NCBI GenBank assembly: GCA_026214975.1
Contig: CM047817.1
Location: 93,786,773 to 93,850,772, forward strand
Length of the DNA: 64,000 nucleotides
DNA from: Gentiana macrophylla
Taxonomy: Eukaryota > Streptophyta > Magnoliopsida > Gentianales > Gentianaceae
Direction: 5' to 3'
Below are positions 32,006-44,583 of the stretch, in pieces (position 1 is the first letter of the stretch; the number at the start of each line of letters is the position of its first letter). The notes beneath the pieces are model-generated. The model made no database searches. It was not told where the DNA came from and saw only the letters and a list, made by a program, of their open reading frames with translations. The translations under genes were made by a program, and so were the position numbers.

Positions 32006-33641
32006 TTGGATATTGACCTACAAGAGTTTGACGTTCAAATTAAGGACAAGAAGGGCAGTGAGAATGTAGTAGCGGATCATGTGTCTAGGATGTTAAATGA
32101 GGAAAAGAATGAACCAGATGATATAGATCTTTACTTTCCTCTAGAAAACATCATGTTGATCGATGGCCGTTCCCCTGATGTTCCATGGTATTCTTCCATT
32201 GTAAACTACCTTCATGGCCGTTATCTCGATCCAGAGATGTCTTATCAGGAGAAGAAAAAGTTCTTCTCGGATTTAAAATATTTCGTTTGGGATGAACCTT
32301 ATCTTTTCAAGATCTGTAAAGATGGTTTGCTAAGGAGGTGTGTTCCCGAATCTGAGCAACGCAATATAATCGAGCAATGCCATAGTGGACCCACAGGTGG
32401 TCACTTTGGTCCTTGGAAAACAGTTGCGAAGATCTTTCAATCCGGTTTTTATTGGCCAACGATCTTTAAAGACACAGAAGCTTTCTGTAAAGCTTGTGAT
32501 CGATGCCAGAGAACCGGAGCTTTGACAAGGCGTTTTGACATGCCTTTGAAACCCATCTTAGAGTGCGAAGTCTTTGATGTATGGGGCATCGATTTTATGG
32601 GACCTTTCCCATCATCTTGTGGCAACAAATACATCTTAGTCTGCGTTGACTATGTTTCGAAATGGGTGGAGGCAATTGCCACTCCTCATAATGATCATAA
32701 AACGGTCATGAAATTTCTGAAGAAGAACATCTTTGTGAGGTTTGGATGTCCACGTGCCTTGATCGGTGATGAAGGACACACACTTTTGCAACCGACCTTT
32801 GGAAAAAGTCTCGAGAAGTATGGTGTTCACCATAAAGCGGCACACCATATCATCCGATGACTAGTGGTCGAGTTGAGCGAAGCAACCAGAGTCTGAAGAA
32901 AATCTGGAGAAGACGGTGAATAGTCATAGAAAAGACTGAGTGCAAGTTGGACGATGTACTTTGGGCATATAGGATCGCCTATAAGACCCCTATGGGTACA
33001 TCGCCATATCAAATGGTCTACGGAAACCATGTCATCACACACATCGAGCTGAGAGCACGAGGCGTATTGGGCTCTGAAGTTTCTTAACTTCGATTCCCTA
33101 TCTGTGGCAAACACCGCTGCGGCATTGCATGAGTGGATGAATTCGGACTCCAAGCTTACGAAAGCGCCAGGGATTAGTAAGGAGAAGATGAAACTCCTCC
33201 ACGATGCCAAGATAAAGAAGAGAGAATTCAAGGTCGGTGAGCAAGTGTTACTCTACAATTCCAGGTTGCATTTGTTTCTGGCAAGTTGAGGACACGTTGG
33301 TCCGATCCTTTCGAGATTCTCAAATCATTCCTGGAGGTGTGCTTGAGTTACGAGGTTATGGTGATCAACCGTTCCGAGTTAATGGTCAGAGGTGCAAGCA
33401 CTATATAGGTGAACATAAAGAAAAGCCTTTGATTGTTAAATTCCTCGAAATCCTCGGGTGTGGGACTTCCGAAGTCAACCACTTTGACGAGTTTTCACCC
33501 GATTTGTTTTCTGAGGATGACGGTTGTGTTAAATCTGAAGATGTTCTAGCGGCGATCTTGATATGGAAGAGTTTGAAAGGGCGACAACTTAAACGTCATC
33601 GAGGAACCGGAGAAGAAAGAATGCAACCATGGGAAACTTAA
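32006..33641 (+). pseudogene. Athila integrase
   Basis: The longest frame (32006-32860) starts at the end of RNase H (VVADHVSRM). It then gives the integrase zinc domain ([10 protein letters not shown] ... CKACDRC, an HHCC pattern) and the catalytic core ([29 protein letters not shown]). The frame breaks where the second half of the core should continue, and the C-terminal part is read from 33104 (HDAKIKKREFKVGEQVLLYNS) and 33237 (PGGVLELRGYGDQPFRVNGQ). Integrase inserts the DNA copy; this copy cannot as written. Confidence 0.9.
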
Positions 33642-35260
33642 AAGAGTATGGAGAGCTTTCAAAGATTTAACCCCATGTGTTCGCTGCTGTTTCTGCGGCC
33701 ACACTACTGATTCGAGCTTACACGAGGTAGTGGCTGGCAGAAAGGTTAAATGGCCTGATCCAGGCTGAGCTTCAAATGTGTCGAGCTAACGACAATAACC
33801 ATTAGCGCTACTAGGAGGCATCCTAGATATCCCTTATTATATTAGTTTCTTTCTTTAGTTGTTTTTCGTTGTTTTAGTTCAGATTTATTAGGATTGTGTT
33901 TGTTTTTGTCGATCGGCCGTCCTAGGCTCATACAGAAGTCGAAGTGTGGTTTTGCTTACGATTTCCTCTTATCTTTATCTCTATCACTTTTGCGCGATAT
34001 GGTTTAATCCCTTGTATCCCCCGAGGTATTTCTTTGCTTTTCAAGTGTGCAGGGTATTTTCGGTAGCGTTTGTGAGTTTCAGATGAAGTCGGTTTTCGGT
34101 GGATGGTCCACGATCTCGATTTCCTCAACATTTTGGACTGGCTCCGGACCATTTCGAATTGCCTCTTTCGACATCTGAACACTAAGTTTTCTTTTCCTTT
34201 CATTTTACGCACAACATGAGGACATGTTGTTATTTAAGTGTGGGGAGGATTAGTCGATATGTATCTACCATTTGCTTATATGATGTTATTTCTATGCTAA
34301 AATGAGCTAAGTTTTCAAAATTTTTGTTTTGTCTCGAGTAAGCAATGCATGTTTTTGTTCGGTTTGTTATATTCATCGATCTTTGTATTCCGTATGTTCC
34401 GTAAGTTAGATGTTTCACCCGATATTATTTTCCACGTGCCATAGTGAATGAAGAGCTATTTTTATAAGGTTATACCCCGTTTTGGATTAGTAGTTTTTGA
34501 TTTTCTTATAAGTCATGTACTTAGTGCTACGTGCATATCATGAGATTTATGATAGTTTGTATTTAGTTCCGAAGTATGATATACTGTGAATATCTAGAAG
34601 TTTGAATGTGATAAGTACACGTAACTATTGTCCAATTGAAAAAGTTGAATTAATATGAAATTATTCGTGTGTGTCGAAAGCTAGTCGATGATTTGAGTGA
34701 GGTAGGGTATACCACGTATGTCCTATACCACTATGATGACTAAAAGCTCACGACAGTTAGAAAAAGCTGCCTTATGATTGGAGTAAGGTAGGGTATTATC
34801 TCGAAATGTCCTATTCTGCTATGAGGGCAATAGCTTCTTCTAATGTGTGTTTAAAGTGAAATAGTTAAATCAACTAAAGAATCGGTGCGAAAATTGAATA
34901 TAAGGCTTAGTTTTCGTTAATCTTATCCCAGTATAAAGCGATAGATATCTTTGTAGGGAGTATCCTCTGAGTATTTGAAAGGCCTAGATATATTCGATCA
35001 TTCTTTTTGGGATATGTCACGTTTGTAGGGTGCACCTTATGAGTGTCATTTATTACTATTCTATGAGGGGTATTAACTAGTTTTACTTTGAGTTCCTCAA
35101 GTTTGGATTTAGTGGAAGTTCTCTATGGCTATGCACACACACGACGGTGAACTTCTAATTTATTGACCATGTGGTATATGTGTTGAGATGTCTATATTCC
35201 TTCCGAGCCTTTATCTTGTTTTGTTTTGCTCAAGGCGAGCAAAGTTTAAGTGTGGGGAGT
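33642..35260 (+). other. Athila 3' non-coding region with two polypurine tracts
   Basis: No env-like ORF is seen. The true polypurine tract aagtgtggggagt (35248-35260) abuts the 3' LTR. A near-identical aagtgtggggagga lies 1 kb upstream at 34236-34249. Confidence 0.8.
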
Positions 35261-36869
35261 TGTTAAGGGTGATTTTATACGGTTTTAACATTATATTTGA
35301 TAATGATTTCCTCCGTATTTGTATAATTTGCATAGAAAGCGAGTGTTTAAATGATTTATTAAGCAAGTGAGTTTTTAATTAGTTTATTCGCAAAATGAGG
35401 TTGTGTATGTGTTTTAATTATGGTTTTACGAGTATTTGGATTGTGTTACGTTTTGCGGTGTTTTGATGTCATGTAGGTACATGTTGGAGGCTAAATTGAT
35501 GATCAAATGTTGATATAACTCGAGCTAAATCAAGATAAAGATTGAAGAAGGAAGAGATAATGATCAAGAAACCGGAACCAGGCACTTCATGGGGATTTTG
35601 TCCACACTTTTAGGCACTTTCAGGGAAAGTTGTCTTGATGAAAGTTGTAGAGGATTGAAATAGCTTTCCAACGCATTTTGAATCACCTCATTCGGAGCCC
35701 TAGAAGTGAAGTTATGAGCAAAATACTGGAGCTGAGTAGTGGACGGGCGTCCATAAAAGTGAAGCGGCGTCCGAATCGTATTTTACATTCGAGAGAGTTC
35801 AGACGCGCGTTACGAGCGGCGTTCATTCTCCGTTCATAGAGGCTGGACGGCGTCCAAGATAGTGGACGGGCGTCCACGGCACCGACTCAAATGAAACCGA
35901 CCTAAAAATCTATAAATAGGCGCGTTTCACCAAACCTAAACATATAATTTGAACCCTAAACCCTAGGGGCAGCTTGGCTGCGTTTTCCTTCGATTTTCTC
36001 TAGTTTTATGCACTTAAACTCTAGATTAGATTAGATAATTTCATGTACTTTTATTCATCAATTCGAGTTGCCAAGAAGATGCTAAGAGGCTAAACCCTCT
36101 TTGAACAAGCGTTGTGAAGCCTTCCTTCAACCATTCAGTTTTGATTCGTGATTAATCTGTGAGTATCTATTTCAAGTTCGTTTCTTTTATCATGTTTTGT
36201 ATGTTTTATTGCATGTTTAATCGAAAGATGCTTGCTTTGATGATTGGTTATGTGATGAGAGTCATGTCAACCCTAGATCGCCATGATAAAAGAATAGATC
36301 TTCGATCTAACTAAAACGAGAGTTGTTAGATTGATTTTCTAGATTAGAAATTGAAAGATTTCACGCCTAGGTTAGAAAGACGTAATCTTTAACATCGAAA
36401 GATAAAAGATTAGAAAACGAACTCGTCTACGAGAGTAGGAGTTTATGCCTTTGATTAGGTGAATCACGACTTGAGTAGAGATCACGAATTAATCCGAGTT
36501 AGAATTGAATGTTGATAGGATAGGTGGATCAATTGCTTGTTCGTTCGTTATAAATTGATTTTAATCCTTTAAACTTGAATTGCTTAGCTTTAGTTTTACT
36601 TTTCCTGCACTTTAGTTTAGTTTTTATCGCTTTCAATCTTGCCTAGCATTGGAGCAATCCTCTGTCTAGTTACTTTTTCTGCATATTTGGTAGTTTAGTT
36701 CTTCGTTTAGTTTAGCTTCGTGACATAGGTTAGTTTAAACAAAAACTAGGATTCACAACAGTCTAGTTCCCCGTAAGATCGACCCGGCATTAGCCTCCAT
36801 ACTACGATCCTTGCACTTGAGGTTAACCGGTTTATTACTTGTTGTTTTGTATTGATAAAATCCGGGACA
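35261..36869 (+). mobile_element. Athila 3' LTR
   Basis: Starts tgttaag after the polypurine tract and ends ccgggaca, followed by the target duplication gtgat. Pairs with 25049-26655. Confidence 0.93.
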
Positions 36870-36874
36870 GTGAT

Positions 36875-37889
36875 TTCATCACATATCACATGATTCGACT
36901 ATGGAGAGAAATTAGCTACACATTATACAATCTAAACAACAAACAATGGAGAAAAACATAGCAATAACAACAAAAGAACAAGCAAACATACTTACTTGAT
37001 TGAGATTTAAGAGAGGGAAAATTCGTGCTCCAAAAAGATCAAATTTTGACAATCGAAATGTTACGGATCGATGATTTAAGTTGTACAATCAAAGAGAGGA
37101 TTGAAAGAGCTTTCTAACGGTATATTACACTAAATATAACTCCTAAAAACGAAGGAAAACGCCCAAATTTACCCTAAACTACCTCCATTCGCGTCTCCCC
37201 TGTTCTCCCCTTTTTTTTCTGCTGTTCTGATGTGTTTTTATAGCAGGAAACGACCCAAACGCACGTTTGGAAGGTTGGGAACGTGCGTTTGAGACAGCTG
37301 CAACTCTGTATTCGAAAAAACAGTCCCAAACGCACGTTTGAAAGGTCCAAACGTGCGTTTGAAATGCTGCTGTTTTCTGCTGCAGTAAAACCTTCATAAC
37401 TTCTTCGTCCGAGCTCCGATTGGGGTGATTCAAGATGCGTTGGAAAGCTCTTTCAATTCTCTACAACTTTCATGAAGAAGTCATGACCAGAAAATGCCTC
37501 CATCATGGGTCAAAATGCTTCTGAATCAGAACAGTCACTAGGGCACCAACTCTTTCTCGTCCTTTTCCTATTCTTTCTTCTTTCTTGGCTCATTCTTGCA
37601 CCTTGATCACACCTATCATCATAAATCTTCGCCTTCCGGGTTCTCGAGACACCAATACCCTACGTCATCACAACAACCAAAAACAACCAAAACATTCCGG
37701 AGGGTAAAAGTGCTCGGAATAGGGTCAATATCAATAAAAGGAGGTAGTAAACCATCAAAGTGATGATTTACTCCCGTGCTATAAACTCACGATATTACCC
37801 CTAAAACGGTCTAAATTACCAAGAAACATGCTAAAAGTGTGGTAAACGGGGTAAAAGATGCACGGAATCATGTAAAGTTGACTCTCATC
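36875..37889 (-). mobile_element. Gypsy-A 5' LTR, second part
   Basis: Continues the LTR interrupted at 25048 (ttcatcacatatcacatg) and matches 19902-20913 to ctctcatc. The final A of the terminus is missing or shifted by one base. A second copy of the box-dyad-TATA module is at about 37236-37474. Confidence 0.92.
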
Positions 37890-37895
37890 GAAAGT

Positions 37896-38360
37896 CCACC
37901 GAGGAACATCTGGACCAAATGAACACAATATTGCTTGATTTAAGGAATATTGATGTTAAAATTGAAGATGAAGATGCAGACCCTAATCCTGTTGGTGTCA
38001 TTACCGGCATCATATGAAAACTTTGTGCGATCGTTCATAGTTGGGAAGGATACAGATGGCTTTGGAGGATGTGAGTGCGCCTTACATGCCAGGGAGCTTA
38101 GACACAAGGTCTGCTTTGGAGCAGACAAATCAAAGCTCTTTGGGCTAGTAGCTAGCGACAATAGTGGAAAAGGATATGGACGTAAGAAGAAAAAGAAGTC
38201 GGGGTCCAAAGGTCCTAAGTCTACGATGTCCTGTAATTCTTTGTAAGGAGCGGGGACATTGGAAGTCCAATTGTCCAAGGAAGAAGAAAGCAGCGGGAAG
38301 GCAGTTCAGCACGGCGGCTTTGGCTCTTGAGCAATCGATGAGGATCTGGTTCTAGTTGCG
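37896..38360 (+). pseudogene. Copia-A gag, C-terminal part with zinc knuckle
   Basis: Resumes gag after the insertion: EEHLDQMNTILLDLRNIDVK, LPASYENFVRSFIVGKD, then a lysine-rich KKKKKSGSKG. The zinc knuckle remnant is CKERGHWKSNCPRKKK, where the second half of CX2CX4HX4C is clear. Frame changes occur near 37985 and 38240. Confidence 0.85.
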
Positions 38361-38379
38361 GGGATTCTACACACCACAA

Positions 38380-39880
38380 TGATGTGTGGATACTTGATTC
38401 TGGAGCATCCTACCATATTTGTCCAAACAGCAGTGGTTTTCTACTTATGAAGCGAGATAGATGGTGGTCAAATATATATGGCCAACAAAGCAAGGTCTCA
38501 GAAGTTGTGGGAATTGGCTCATAAAGTTAAGGGCAGAGGATGGTAAATTTTGTACAATGAAAGATGTAAGACATGTTCCACAGATGACCAAGAATTTGGT
38601 ATCTCTCGATCTCTTGGGCAGACAAGGGTTCAATTTCAAGGGTGAAGGTGGGCAAATTGAATGTCTTCAAAGATTCGATTGTAGTCCTCAAAGGCATCAA
38701 GAGGGAACCTTGTATATATTACAAGGATCTCATCATCAGATTCTTCTTCTTTGTTGCATCCTCGGCCAGATTCACGATCTCAGCGAGACTTCACTGTATG
38801 GCACATGAGACTTGGTCACATGGGTGAAAGGGTATCTGAGTTCTTTCTTCAAAGAGTTTTCTTGGGGATATAAGGTCAAGAATCTGGACTTTTGTGAACA
38901 TTGTGTGTTTGGGAAATTGCATGTAGTAAATTCTCGGCGAGGTTGCACAACACAAAGGCAACACTTGATTATATCCATTCGATTCTTTGGGTCCATCAAG
39001 AGTTGAGTCATTGGGTGGTCACAGATATTTTGTGTCATTCATAGATGACTATTCAAGGATGACTTGGGTGGTGATGATGAAGAACAAAAGTGATGCATTC
39101 AAGACTTCAAGCGTTGGAAGGCCCTAGTGGAGAATCGGTTAGGCAAGAAAATCAAGAAGCTTCGTGCATGATAATGGTGCGGAATTACTGCTGGGCCAGA
39201 TTTTGATTCATTTTGTGCAAATTTGAGGTATTGCCGGACATCATATTGTAAGGAATACACCTCAGCAGAATGGTGTAGTGAAAGGATGAATCAAACTCTT
39301 ACGGAGAGGGCAAGATGTATGCTTTCTCAAAATTTGGTTTATCAAGGAGATTTTGGGCGAAGTCGTTAAGACAAGACTTGCTTGCTACTTAATCAACAGG
39401 AGTCCTCACACAGAATCAATCTCAAGACACCATTTGAGATGTGGTCGGGCAAGCCTGCTTGACTACTCGATTCTAAGGGTTTTGGAAGTCTGACTTACTA
39501 TCATGTTAGTGAAGGGAAGTTGGAGCCAAGAGCCAAGAAGGGAGTGTTTGTGGGGTATGGTGATGGAGTGAAGGGATATAGAATTTGGTCATCGGCCCGA
39601 GTCGAGTAATCCTCGGCCCGGGGGCGTTGTGTTTGATGAAAATTCTATGTTAAACTCATCGATGGGAGGTCTCTCGAGTGCGAAACCGATCTTTGAATCG
39701 ATAGTGTTGAGAAGCAGTGGAGCTTGGTGGAGTCTCTTGATATGCAACAATCGGTGGATCCAAATCAACACTATCTTGATCTGGATAATGAACCGAGAAT
39801 CGATCCAAGCCCGACTGCTGAGACCTCGGCGAGGCGTCATACAAACATTGATCAAGCCAGTCTAGGCGCCAAAGCCAGCT
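38380..39880 (+). pseudogene. Copia-A protease and integrase
   Basis: The protease motif VWILDSGASYHICPNS is at about 38384-38432. The pre-integrase domain follows at 38800-38935 (WSHG-type start, NLDFCEHCVFGKLH zinc residues). The integrase core begins with FIDDYSRMTWV at about 39033 and is scattered over several frames to 39600. Many single-base shifts are present. The tail part near 39650-39880 is the poorly conserved link to RT. Confidence 0.82.
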
Positions 39881-40069
39881 AGAAGATCTAATGTTGGGAT
39901 ACCTCCAAGGAGATATGGATATGATGATTTGGCTGGATATGCACTCCAAGTTCTTTGAAGAAGTAGAGGTTCTTGAACCTACTACTTACAGAGGAAGCGA
40001 TGACATGTCTGAAAGCATCTCGGTGGCATGCGACCATGGGAGATGAAATGGAGTCATTATTGAAGAATC

Positions 40070-41560
40070 GGACTTGGGAATTGGTCAAACACCCCTCTTG
40101 ACAAGGGGTTGTGACTTGTAAATGGATCTTCAAGAAAAAGGAAGGAATAACAAAGCGAAGGGTCGGGTATAAGGCACGTTTGGTTGCAAGAGGATTCACT
40201 CAAAAGGAAGGGGTTGACTTTGATGAAATATTTTCACCAAATGGTCGACACACACTTCAATCAGGTGTTACTAGCAATGGTGGCACAAACGGAGATCTGG
40301 AACTTGAGCAATTAGATGTGAAAACTGCTTTTCTACATGGTGAGGTGGATAAGGAGATATACATGACTCGGCTGAGGGTTTTCAAGTTCTGGCAAAAAAA
40401 CTATGTTTGCAAGTTGAAGAAATCATTGTATGGTTTGAAGCAAGCTCCAAGGCGAGTGGTATAAAAGGTTTGACAGTTTCATGCTTGGCAGGGGTTATAT
40501 GAGTCCATATGGTTGTTGTGTTTACTACTGATCTGATCTGAAAGATGGATCATATATCTATCTTGTCTGTATGTGGATGACATCTTGATAGGCTGCAACA
40601 AGGAAGTCGATGTTCAAAATCAAGAACCTTCTCGATCTTGAATTTGAAATGAAGGATTTGGGTCTTTGCCAAGAAAATCTTGGGGATGGAGATCTGGAGA
40701 GATAGAAGTCGGAAGAAGTTGTTCTTGTCTCAGCGAGGGTTATGTCTGAAAGATATTGGCCAAGTTTGGGATGTCTGTTTGCAAAACCAATAGATACTCT
40801 ATGGCATCAAATGTTCATTTGTCTGTTTATGCTTCACATCACCAAGAGAAGGAGTATATGTCAAAGTTCCCTATGCTAGTGCAATTGGCGATCGATGTAT
40901 GCCATGGTATGCACTAGGCCTTGATCTGCTCGAGCGATCGGTGTTGTCGGCAGTTTATGGCTCAACCTGGAAAGGAACAACTGGAAGTCATGTTAAAAGG
41001 ATATTCAATTACACCTGAGAGTACAATTGATGTTGGTCTCATTTATGGTGGTGATCTTTAGTGCAGTCACGAGTTCTTGTGATCTTGATTATCGCAGTGA
41101 TGTTGATGATAGAAAATCAATGACCCGGTTATGTGTTTACATTGGGAAATGCGGTGGTCACCGAAAGCTACTCTTGAGCTCTGATGGCCTTATCAACTAC
41201 TGAAGCAGAATATATGGCTCTTACTGAAGCAGTTAAGGAGGGTGTCTGGTTGAAGGGGCTAGTCAATGATTTGGGGTTGCATCAGGATCAGGCTGATATA
41301 TATTGTGACAGTCTAAGTGCAATATGTTTAGCCAAGGATCAGGTTCATCATGAGAGAACCAAGCATATTGATGTCAGGTATCATTTTCTGAGAAATGAGA
41401 AGAGGGTTGTAGTGAAGAAGATTGGCACAAAGGAGAATCCTGCTGATATGTTCACTAAACCAGTTCAGCAGAGTAAGTTCGGCTTTGCTGGACTTCTTCG
41501 AATATTCAAAGCTTGTAATTTGTTTGGAGACTCTACGAGGCGGATCGGTGGAGTGGATCT
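40070..41560 (+). pseudogene. Copia-A reverse transcriptase and RNase H
   Basis: RT starts with [31 protein letters not shown] and [27 protein letters not shown] motif follows at about 40430 and the YVDDILI box at about 40572. RNase H is intact from 41184 (ALSTTEAEYMALTEAVKEGVWLK), with YCDSLSAICLAKD, RTKHIDVRYHFLR and TKENPADMFTKPVQQSKF. Frames change several times between 40460 and 41180. Confidence 0.9.
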
Positions 41561-41572
41561 TTGTGGAGATAG

Positions 41573-41626
41573 TCTGGTACAAGTACATCTGGCATTGACG
41601 AATGCATCTGGTACAAGTACATCTGG
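41573..41626. repeat. Duplicated 19-bp motif at the segmental-duplication edge
   Basis: ctggtacaagtacatctgg occurs twice (about 41574-41592 and 41608-41626). The homologous copy at 62677 begins within the second of these, so the duplication junction lies at or near this repeat. Confidence 0.8.
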
Positions 41627-41675
41627 TTATGCAATCTGTTTGACTCTAGTGAGAGTTGAAGTCAAGGTGGAGATT

Positions 41676-42197
41676 TGTCAGTAAGGTGACTTAAACTCTG
41701 CATCTGGGTGGAACCAATCTGAAGACTCAGCTGTGTGATGGACAGCTGAGAAGTGTATTCAATTCTGTGCATCAGTAGGGTGGAGTCTCACGAGGCTTGG
41801 CAGGTGACTATCGGCAGGTGTGACAATCTGCGAGTACTTGAATCTGGCGAGGTCCCACATCTGTTAATTACATTATGTGACACTATCTGATGTCATTAAA
41901 AGGAGGACACGTGTAGGGTATTTATGGTGCATCGAGACAAAGATTCCTTGCGGCTAGGGTTTAGGGATTTGTGCCTATAAATCTGATTGTTGTCTCATTA
42001 TCCGAGTGTGTTGAAATCTGTAAAATTCAGTGCATAATAAAATATCTCTTTTCTGCCCGTGGTTTTTTACCTCTCCCACTGAGGGGTTTTCCACGTTAAA
42101 TCTGTGTTCTTCTTGTTTCTGTTTTCTCCTTTGATTGTTTATGTTTGATTGCTTCATTTCGTTTCTTGCATCCGGTTATCTCCATCTGCTTTATAAC
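41676..42197 (+). mobile_element. Copia-A 3' LTR
   Basis: Starts tgtcagtaaggtgac after the polypurine-rich aaggtggagatt and ends ttataac, with the terminal A missing relative to the other copies. The target duplication gaaat follows at 42198-42202. Confidence 0.92.
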
Positions 42198-42202
42198 GAA
42201 AT

Positions 42203-42642
42203 TTTATCCAAAAATTAATAGCAACACCCGAACCGAGCTCGAGCTCGATCACGAGCCGAGCCGGACGGACGGCGGCGCGCGCGCGTGTGGAATTATCTAA
42301 GTCCTCCCTCCTGCACAAAAGTGCCTTGCCCCTTGGGGCACATCTATAAGAGCATACACTATCTCTTATTACTTGAGCTCACAAGCCTCAAGTTACCTAT
42401 GTGGGAGAATGGGGTGAGGTCCTCCCTTCAACACCCATCTCCTGCATATTTTCTACCAACTTTAGCCATTAATTTCTCATTCACCCGACATCCGAATCGA
42501 GTGATTCAAAAGCCCATCATCAACTACTCCGTATGGAGTATTTAATGATATCATAAACTCTCGATGACTTACATCGGAGCCTATCCGTAAATCGTGCTAA
42601 AGTTGACTATTCAACCCTTCAAAAAGGGCTTTTTCTCCAACA
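42203..42642 (-). mobile_element. Copia-C 3' LTR, proximal part (U3)
   Basis: Continues the LTR from 18175 and ends tccaaca, that is tgttgga on the minus strand, next to the polypurine tract atgtgggggatt (minus strand). It holds a GC-rich alternating tract (about 42266-42288: cggacggcggcgcgcgcgcg) and a self-complementary gagctcgagctc. Copied at 63286-63726. Confidence 0.85.
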
Positions 42643-43510
42643 ATCCCCCACATGAATTAAAATTAATGCAAATGCAAATGCAGACTCTGAAGAGAAGTCA
42701 GACGGAAAAATATTGCATCAGGAGAGGTAGCTTCTGGCCTTGAACCTGCCTTAGTGAAGTACTATCGAATTTACTCAGCTAATCAGTGAACTAGGTCTTG
42801 AACTGTTCAGCCTTTAGTGTAAACCAAGACAATAGCACTCACACAATATTTCCCCTAGCACCTTTCGGTTCTCATGGTTGTGTCCGTCTCGGCCCTGGAC
42901 AACAGTTGGTTTCAGAAAATGCTTTAGAGAATTCAAGCCTCAAAATTCTCATAGAAGTGGCCCTACTTCGCACTTACATAGGTGACCTCTTATCAAGGGT
43001 ATTCTGCCCTACCCCACTTGAATATCAAGATATAGGAATCATTAAAAGCTAAGCTTAACCTCACACCCTCTGCAGATAGCACTTTTATTCTCTCGAAATG
43101 GGTAAGTCTTTGACTGCTTCTTATAGCTTAGTTGTCCCTTTTGAACCATGATCTTGAGATCTCCAGTCAACATGGTTGGGTTGCCATTACAAGGAAACAT
43201 GCGTAATAGGCTTGATCCCCATTCCGGTTGTCAAGATTGACATCGATCTCTAAATTGAACCTTTTGTAAGCGGATCCGCAAGATTCTCCTTCGATTGCAT
43301 ATAATCGATGGAAATCAAACCATTAGAGATCAATTATTTAATGATATTGTGTCTCCGGCATATATGTGTCGAGACTTACCATTATACATACTATTTTGTG
43401 CCCTTCTTATAGACAACTCACTACCGCGTTGTATCTTTGATAGCAGCCACTGGTATGGAATATCCTTAAGGAAATTCCTATGCCATTCAGCTTCTTCTTT
43501 GTGGTATAGT
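42643..43510 (-). pseudogene. Copia-C 3' tail and RNase H remnant
   Basis: On the minus strand this is the untranslated tail and the last part of RNase H of Copia-C. It aligns with 6120-6960 and 52780-53440 read on plus. RNase H remnants appear around 43290-43500. Homology stops at about 43510, so the rest of the element is deleted or lies elsewhere. Confidence 0.75.
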
Positions 43511-43773
43511 AGTCGTTCAGGTTGTTAAATTTGATTTACTACATAATGCAAATTAAACAATGGGTATTAGATGGTCGATTATCATCGAAAAATGCAGAAG
43601 CAACATGCAATTGTCATAACATAATATTACAATTAAGCAGTTTAATATCTAATTCGTAATCATATATTGCTTTTCTCTTACTAGCATTTTGTTTTCTAAA
43701 TTGACAATGATGTTTCCTATTACTAGGATATTTTATTATCGTAATCTTACTCATGTTTCTTTCATGCTACTAG
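43511..43773. other. Spacer, no feature recognised
   Basis: AT-rich sequence between the broken Copia-C end and the RPA-like exons; an intron of the latter may occupy its right part. Confidence 0.5.
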
Positions 43774-44330
43774 ATGTCTTGGGATTTTTGTGCCACATGC
43801 AACCAAATATGACACTTAACAAATCCAGAGGATCACCGGGAAGAGTAGAAATAAAAGAAATCACACTCATGAAATTATATTACATACGTGTACTTTTATG
43901 ACATTGTTTAACCTATTTATTTAGGGATGATTTATTACCGATAACGTTATGGGGTGACATGGCAAAAAATGAAGGCAAAATGCTCAAGTCACTTGCAGAT
44001 GATAGGCCTATTATAGCAATCACGAATCTACAAAGTAGTTATTTTCGAGGTACTTTCAATATTACAGATTATGGAATTCTATTGTGTTTCAAATCTATTC
44101 ACAAACAAATAATAATTCATACAAAGTTTCATTATCCACATAAAAAACATCATGGCAATTTACCAAGATCAACAAAATTCTATCTAACTTTTACTTCTAA
44201 CGGCTTTGCGGGTGTTTGGCAATTAAACATGTCATTCTCATCAACACTTCATATTGCTCCGAAAGGCAAAGAAAATCGAATGTTACAGAATGGTAAATTT
44301 ATTATAGGTTTTGATTACTATTATTTTTAA
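43774..44330 (+). pseudogene. RPA1-like OB-fold protein, N-terminal exons
   Basis: A ctactag acceptor at about 43773 opens an exon reading DVLGFLCHMQPNMTLN and ending near KEITLM. After a ~60-bp intron with a tatttag acceptor (43923), the next exon reads DDLLPITLWGDMAKNEG and later IIAITNLQSSYFRGTFNI. This is the pattern of plant RPA1-like DNA-binding OB folds (vTLWG, then i.vt.l.v..f.G). RPA1 binds single-stranded DNA in replication and repair, and plant Helitrons often carry RPA-like genes. The frame continues to a stop at 44328 with less clear similarity. The C-terminal zinc domain is at 49.2 kb, beyond a Helitron. Confidence 0.7.
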
Positions 44331-44583
44331 GAGGTTTTGACGTTTTTAATTTGTTTTTGAAATAAATAAATTGATTATTCATTGATTTCTTTTTAGTATA
44401 GTAGGTTTTCGGCGTGTTTTTTGGGGTTTTTTTTGTAGGAATATGAATTGCATATAGATAAGGTTGGGTGACTTTTTTTTGGGTCAAAATATGAAAGAAT
44501 AATTTTCTATTTTTTCAATTTGATTTGAAGAGTAATTAAATGTTTATTTATTTCATTGATTGAATGAATTTTTTCCAACAACT

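Larger units (their letters stand above)
25049..36869 (+). mobile_element. Athila-type Ty3-gypsy element, full length, frameshifted
   Basis: Two 1.6-kb LTRs (25049-26655, 35261-36869), primer site, gag, protease, RT-RNase H, integrase, a 1.6-kb non-coding 3' region and a polypurine tract. It is flanked by gtgat at 25044-25048 and 36870-36874. It is assigned to Athila from its gag (RTLADYAMP, PTILAPNFELKP) and its RT/integrase sequence. It is the youngest insertion in the nest. Confidence 0.93.
19164..37889 (-). mobile_element. Gypsy-A: non-autonomous Ty3-type element (LARD-like)
   Basis: Minus-strand element with two 1.75-kb LTRs (19164-20913, and 24312-25048 joined to 36875-37889). The internal region is only 3.4 kb, with a primer site and a polypurine tract but no protease, RT or integrase. 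Target duplications are gaagt (19159-19163) and gaaagt (37890-37895, one extra base). It must have been mobilised by the proteins of an autonomous Ty3 element. An Athila element is inserted in its 5' LTR. Confidence 0.88.
18176..42197 (+). mobile_element. Copia-A: full-length copia element, split by nested insertions
   Basis: The element has two LTRs (18176-18702 and 41676-42197), a methionine tRNA primer site, gag, protease, integrase, RT and RNase H in copia order. It is flanked by 5-bp target duplications gaaat at 18171-18175 and 42198-42202. It sits inside the Copia-C LTR. Gypsy-A is inserted in its gag at 19164-37889. After removing that insertion the element would be about 5.3 kb, normal for copia. 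Its LTRs are very similar, so insertion was fairly recent. Confidence 0.93.

Noticed and set aside
33642..35260. Env-like gene of the Athila element
   Set aside because: Some Athila elements carry an env-like ORF here, but no frame with a signal peptide or membrane segment of useful length was seen.
44302..44487. Lysine-rich minus-strand ORF
   Set aside because: Low-complexity reading of T-rich DNA opposite the RPA-like exon.
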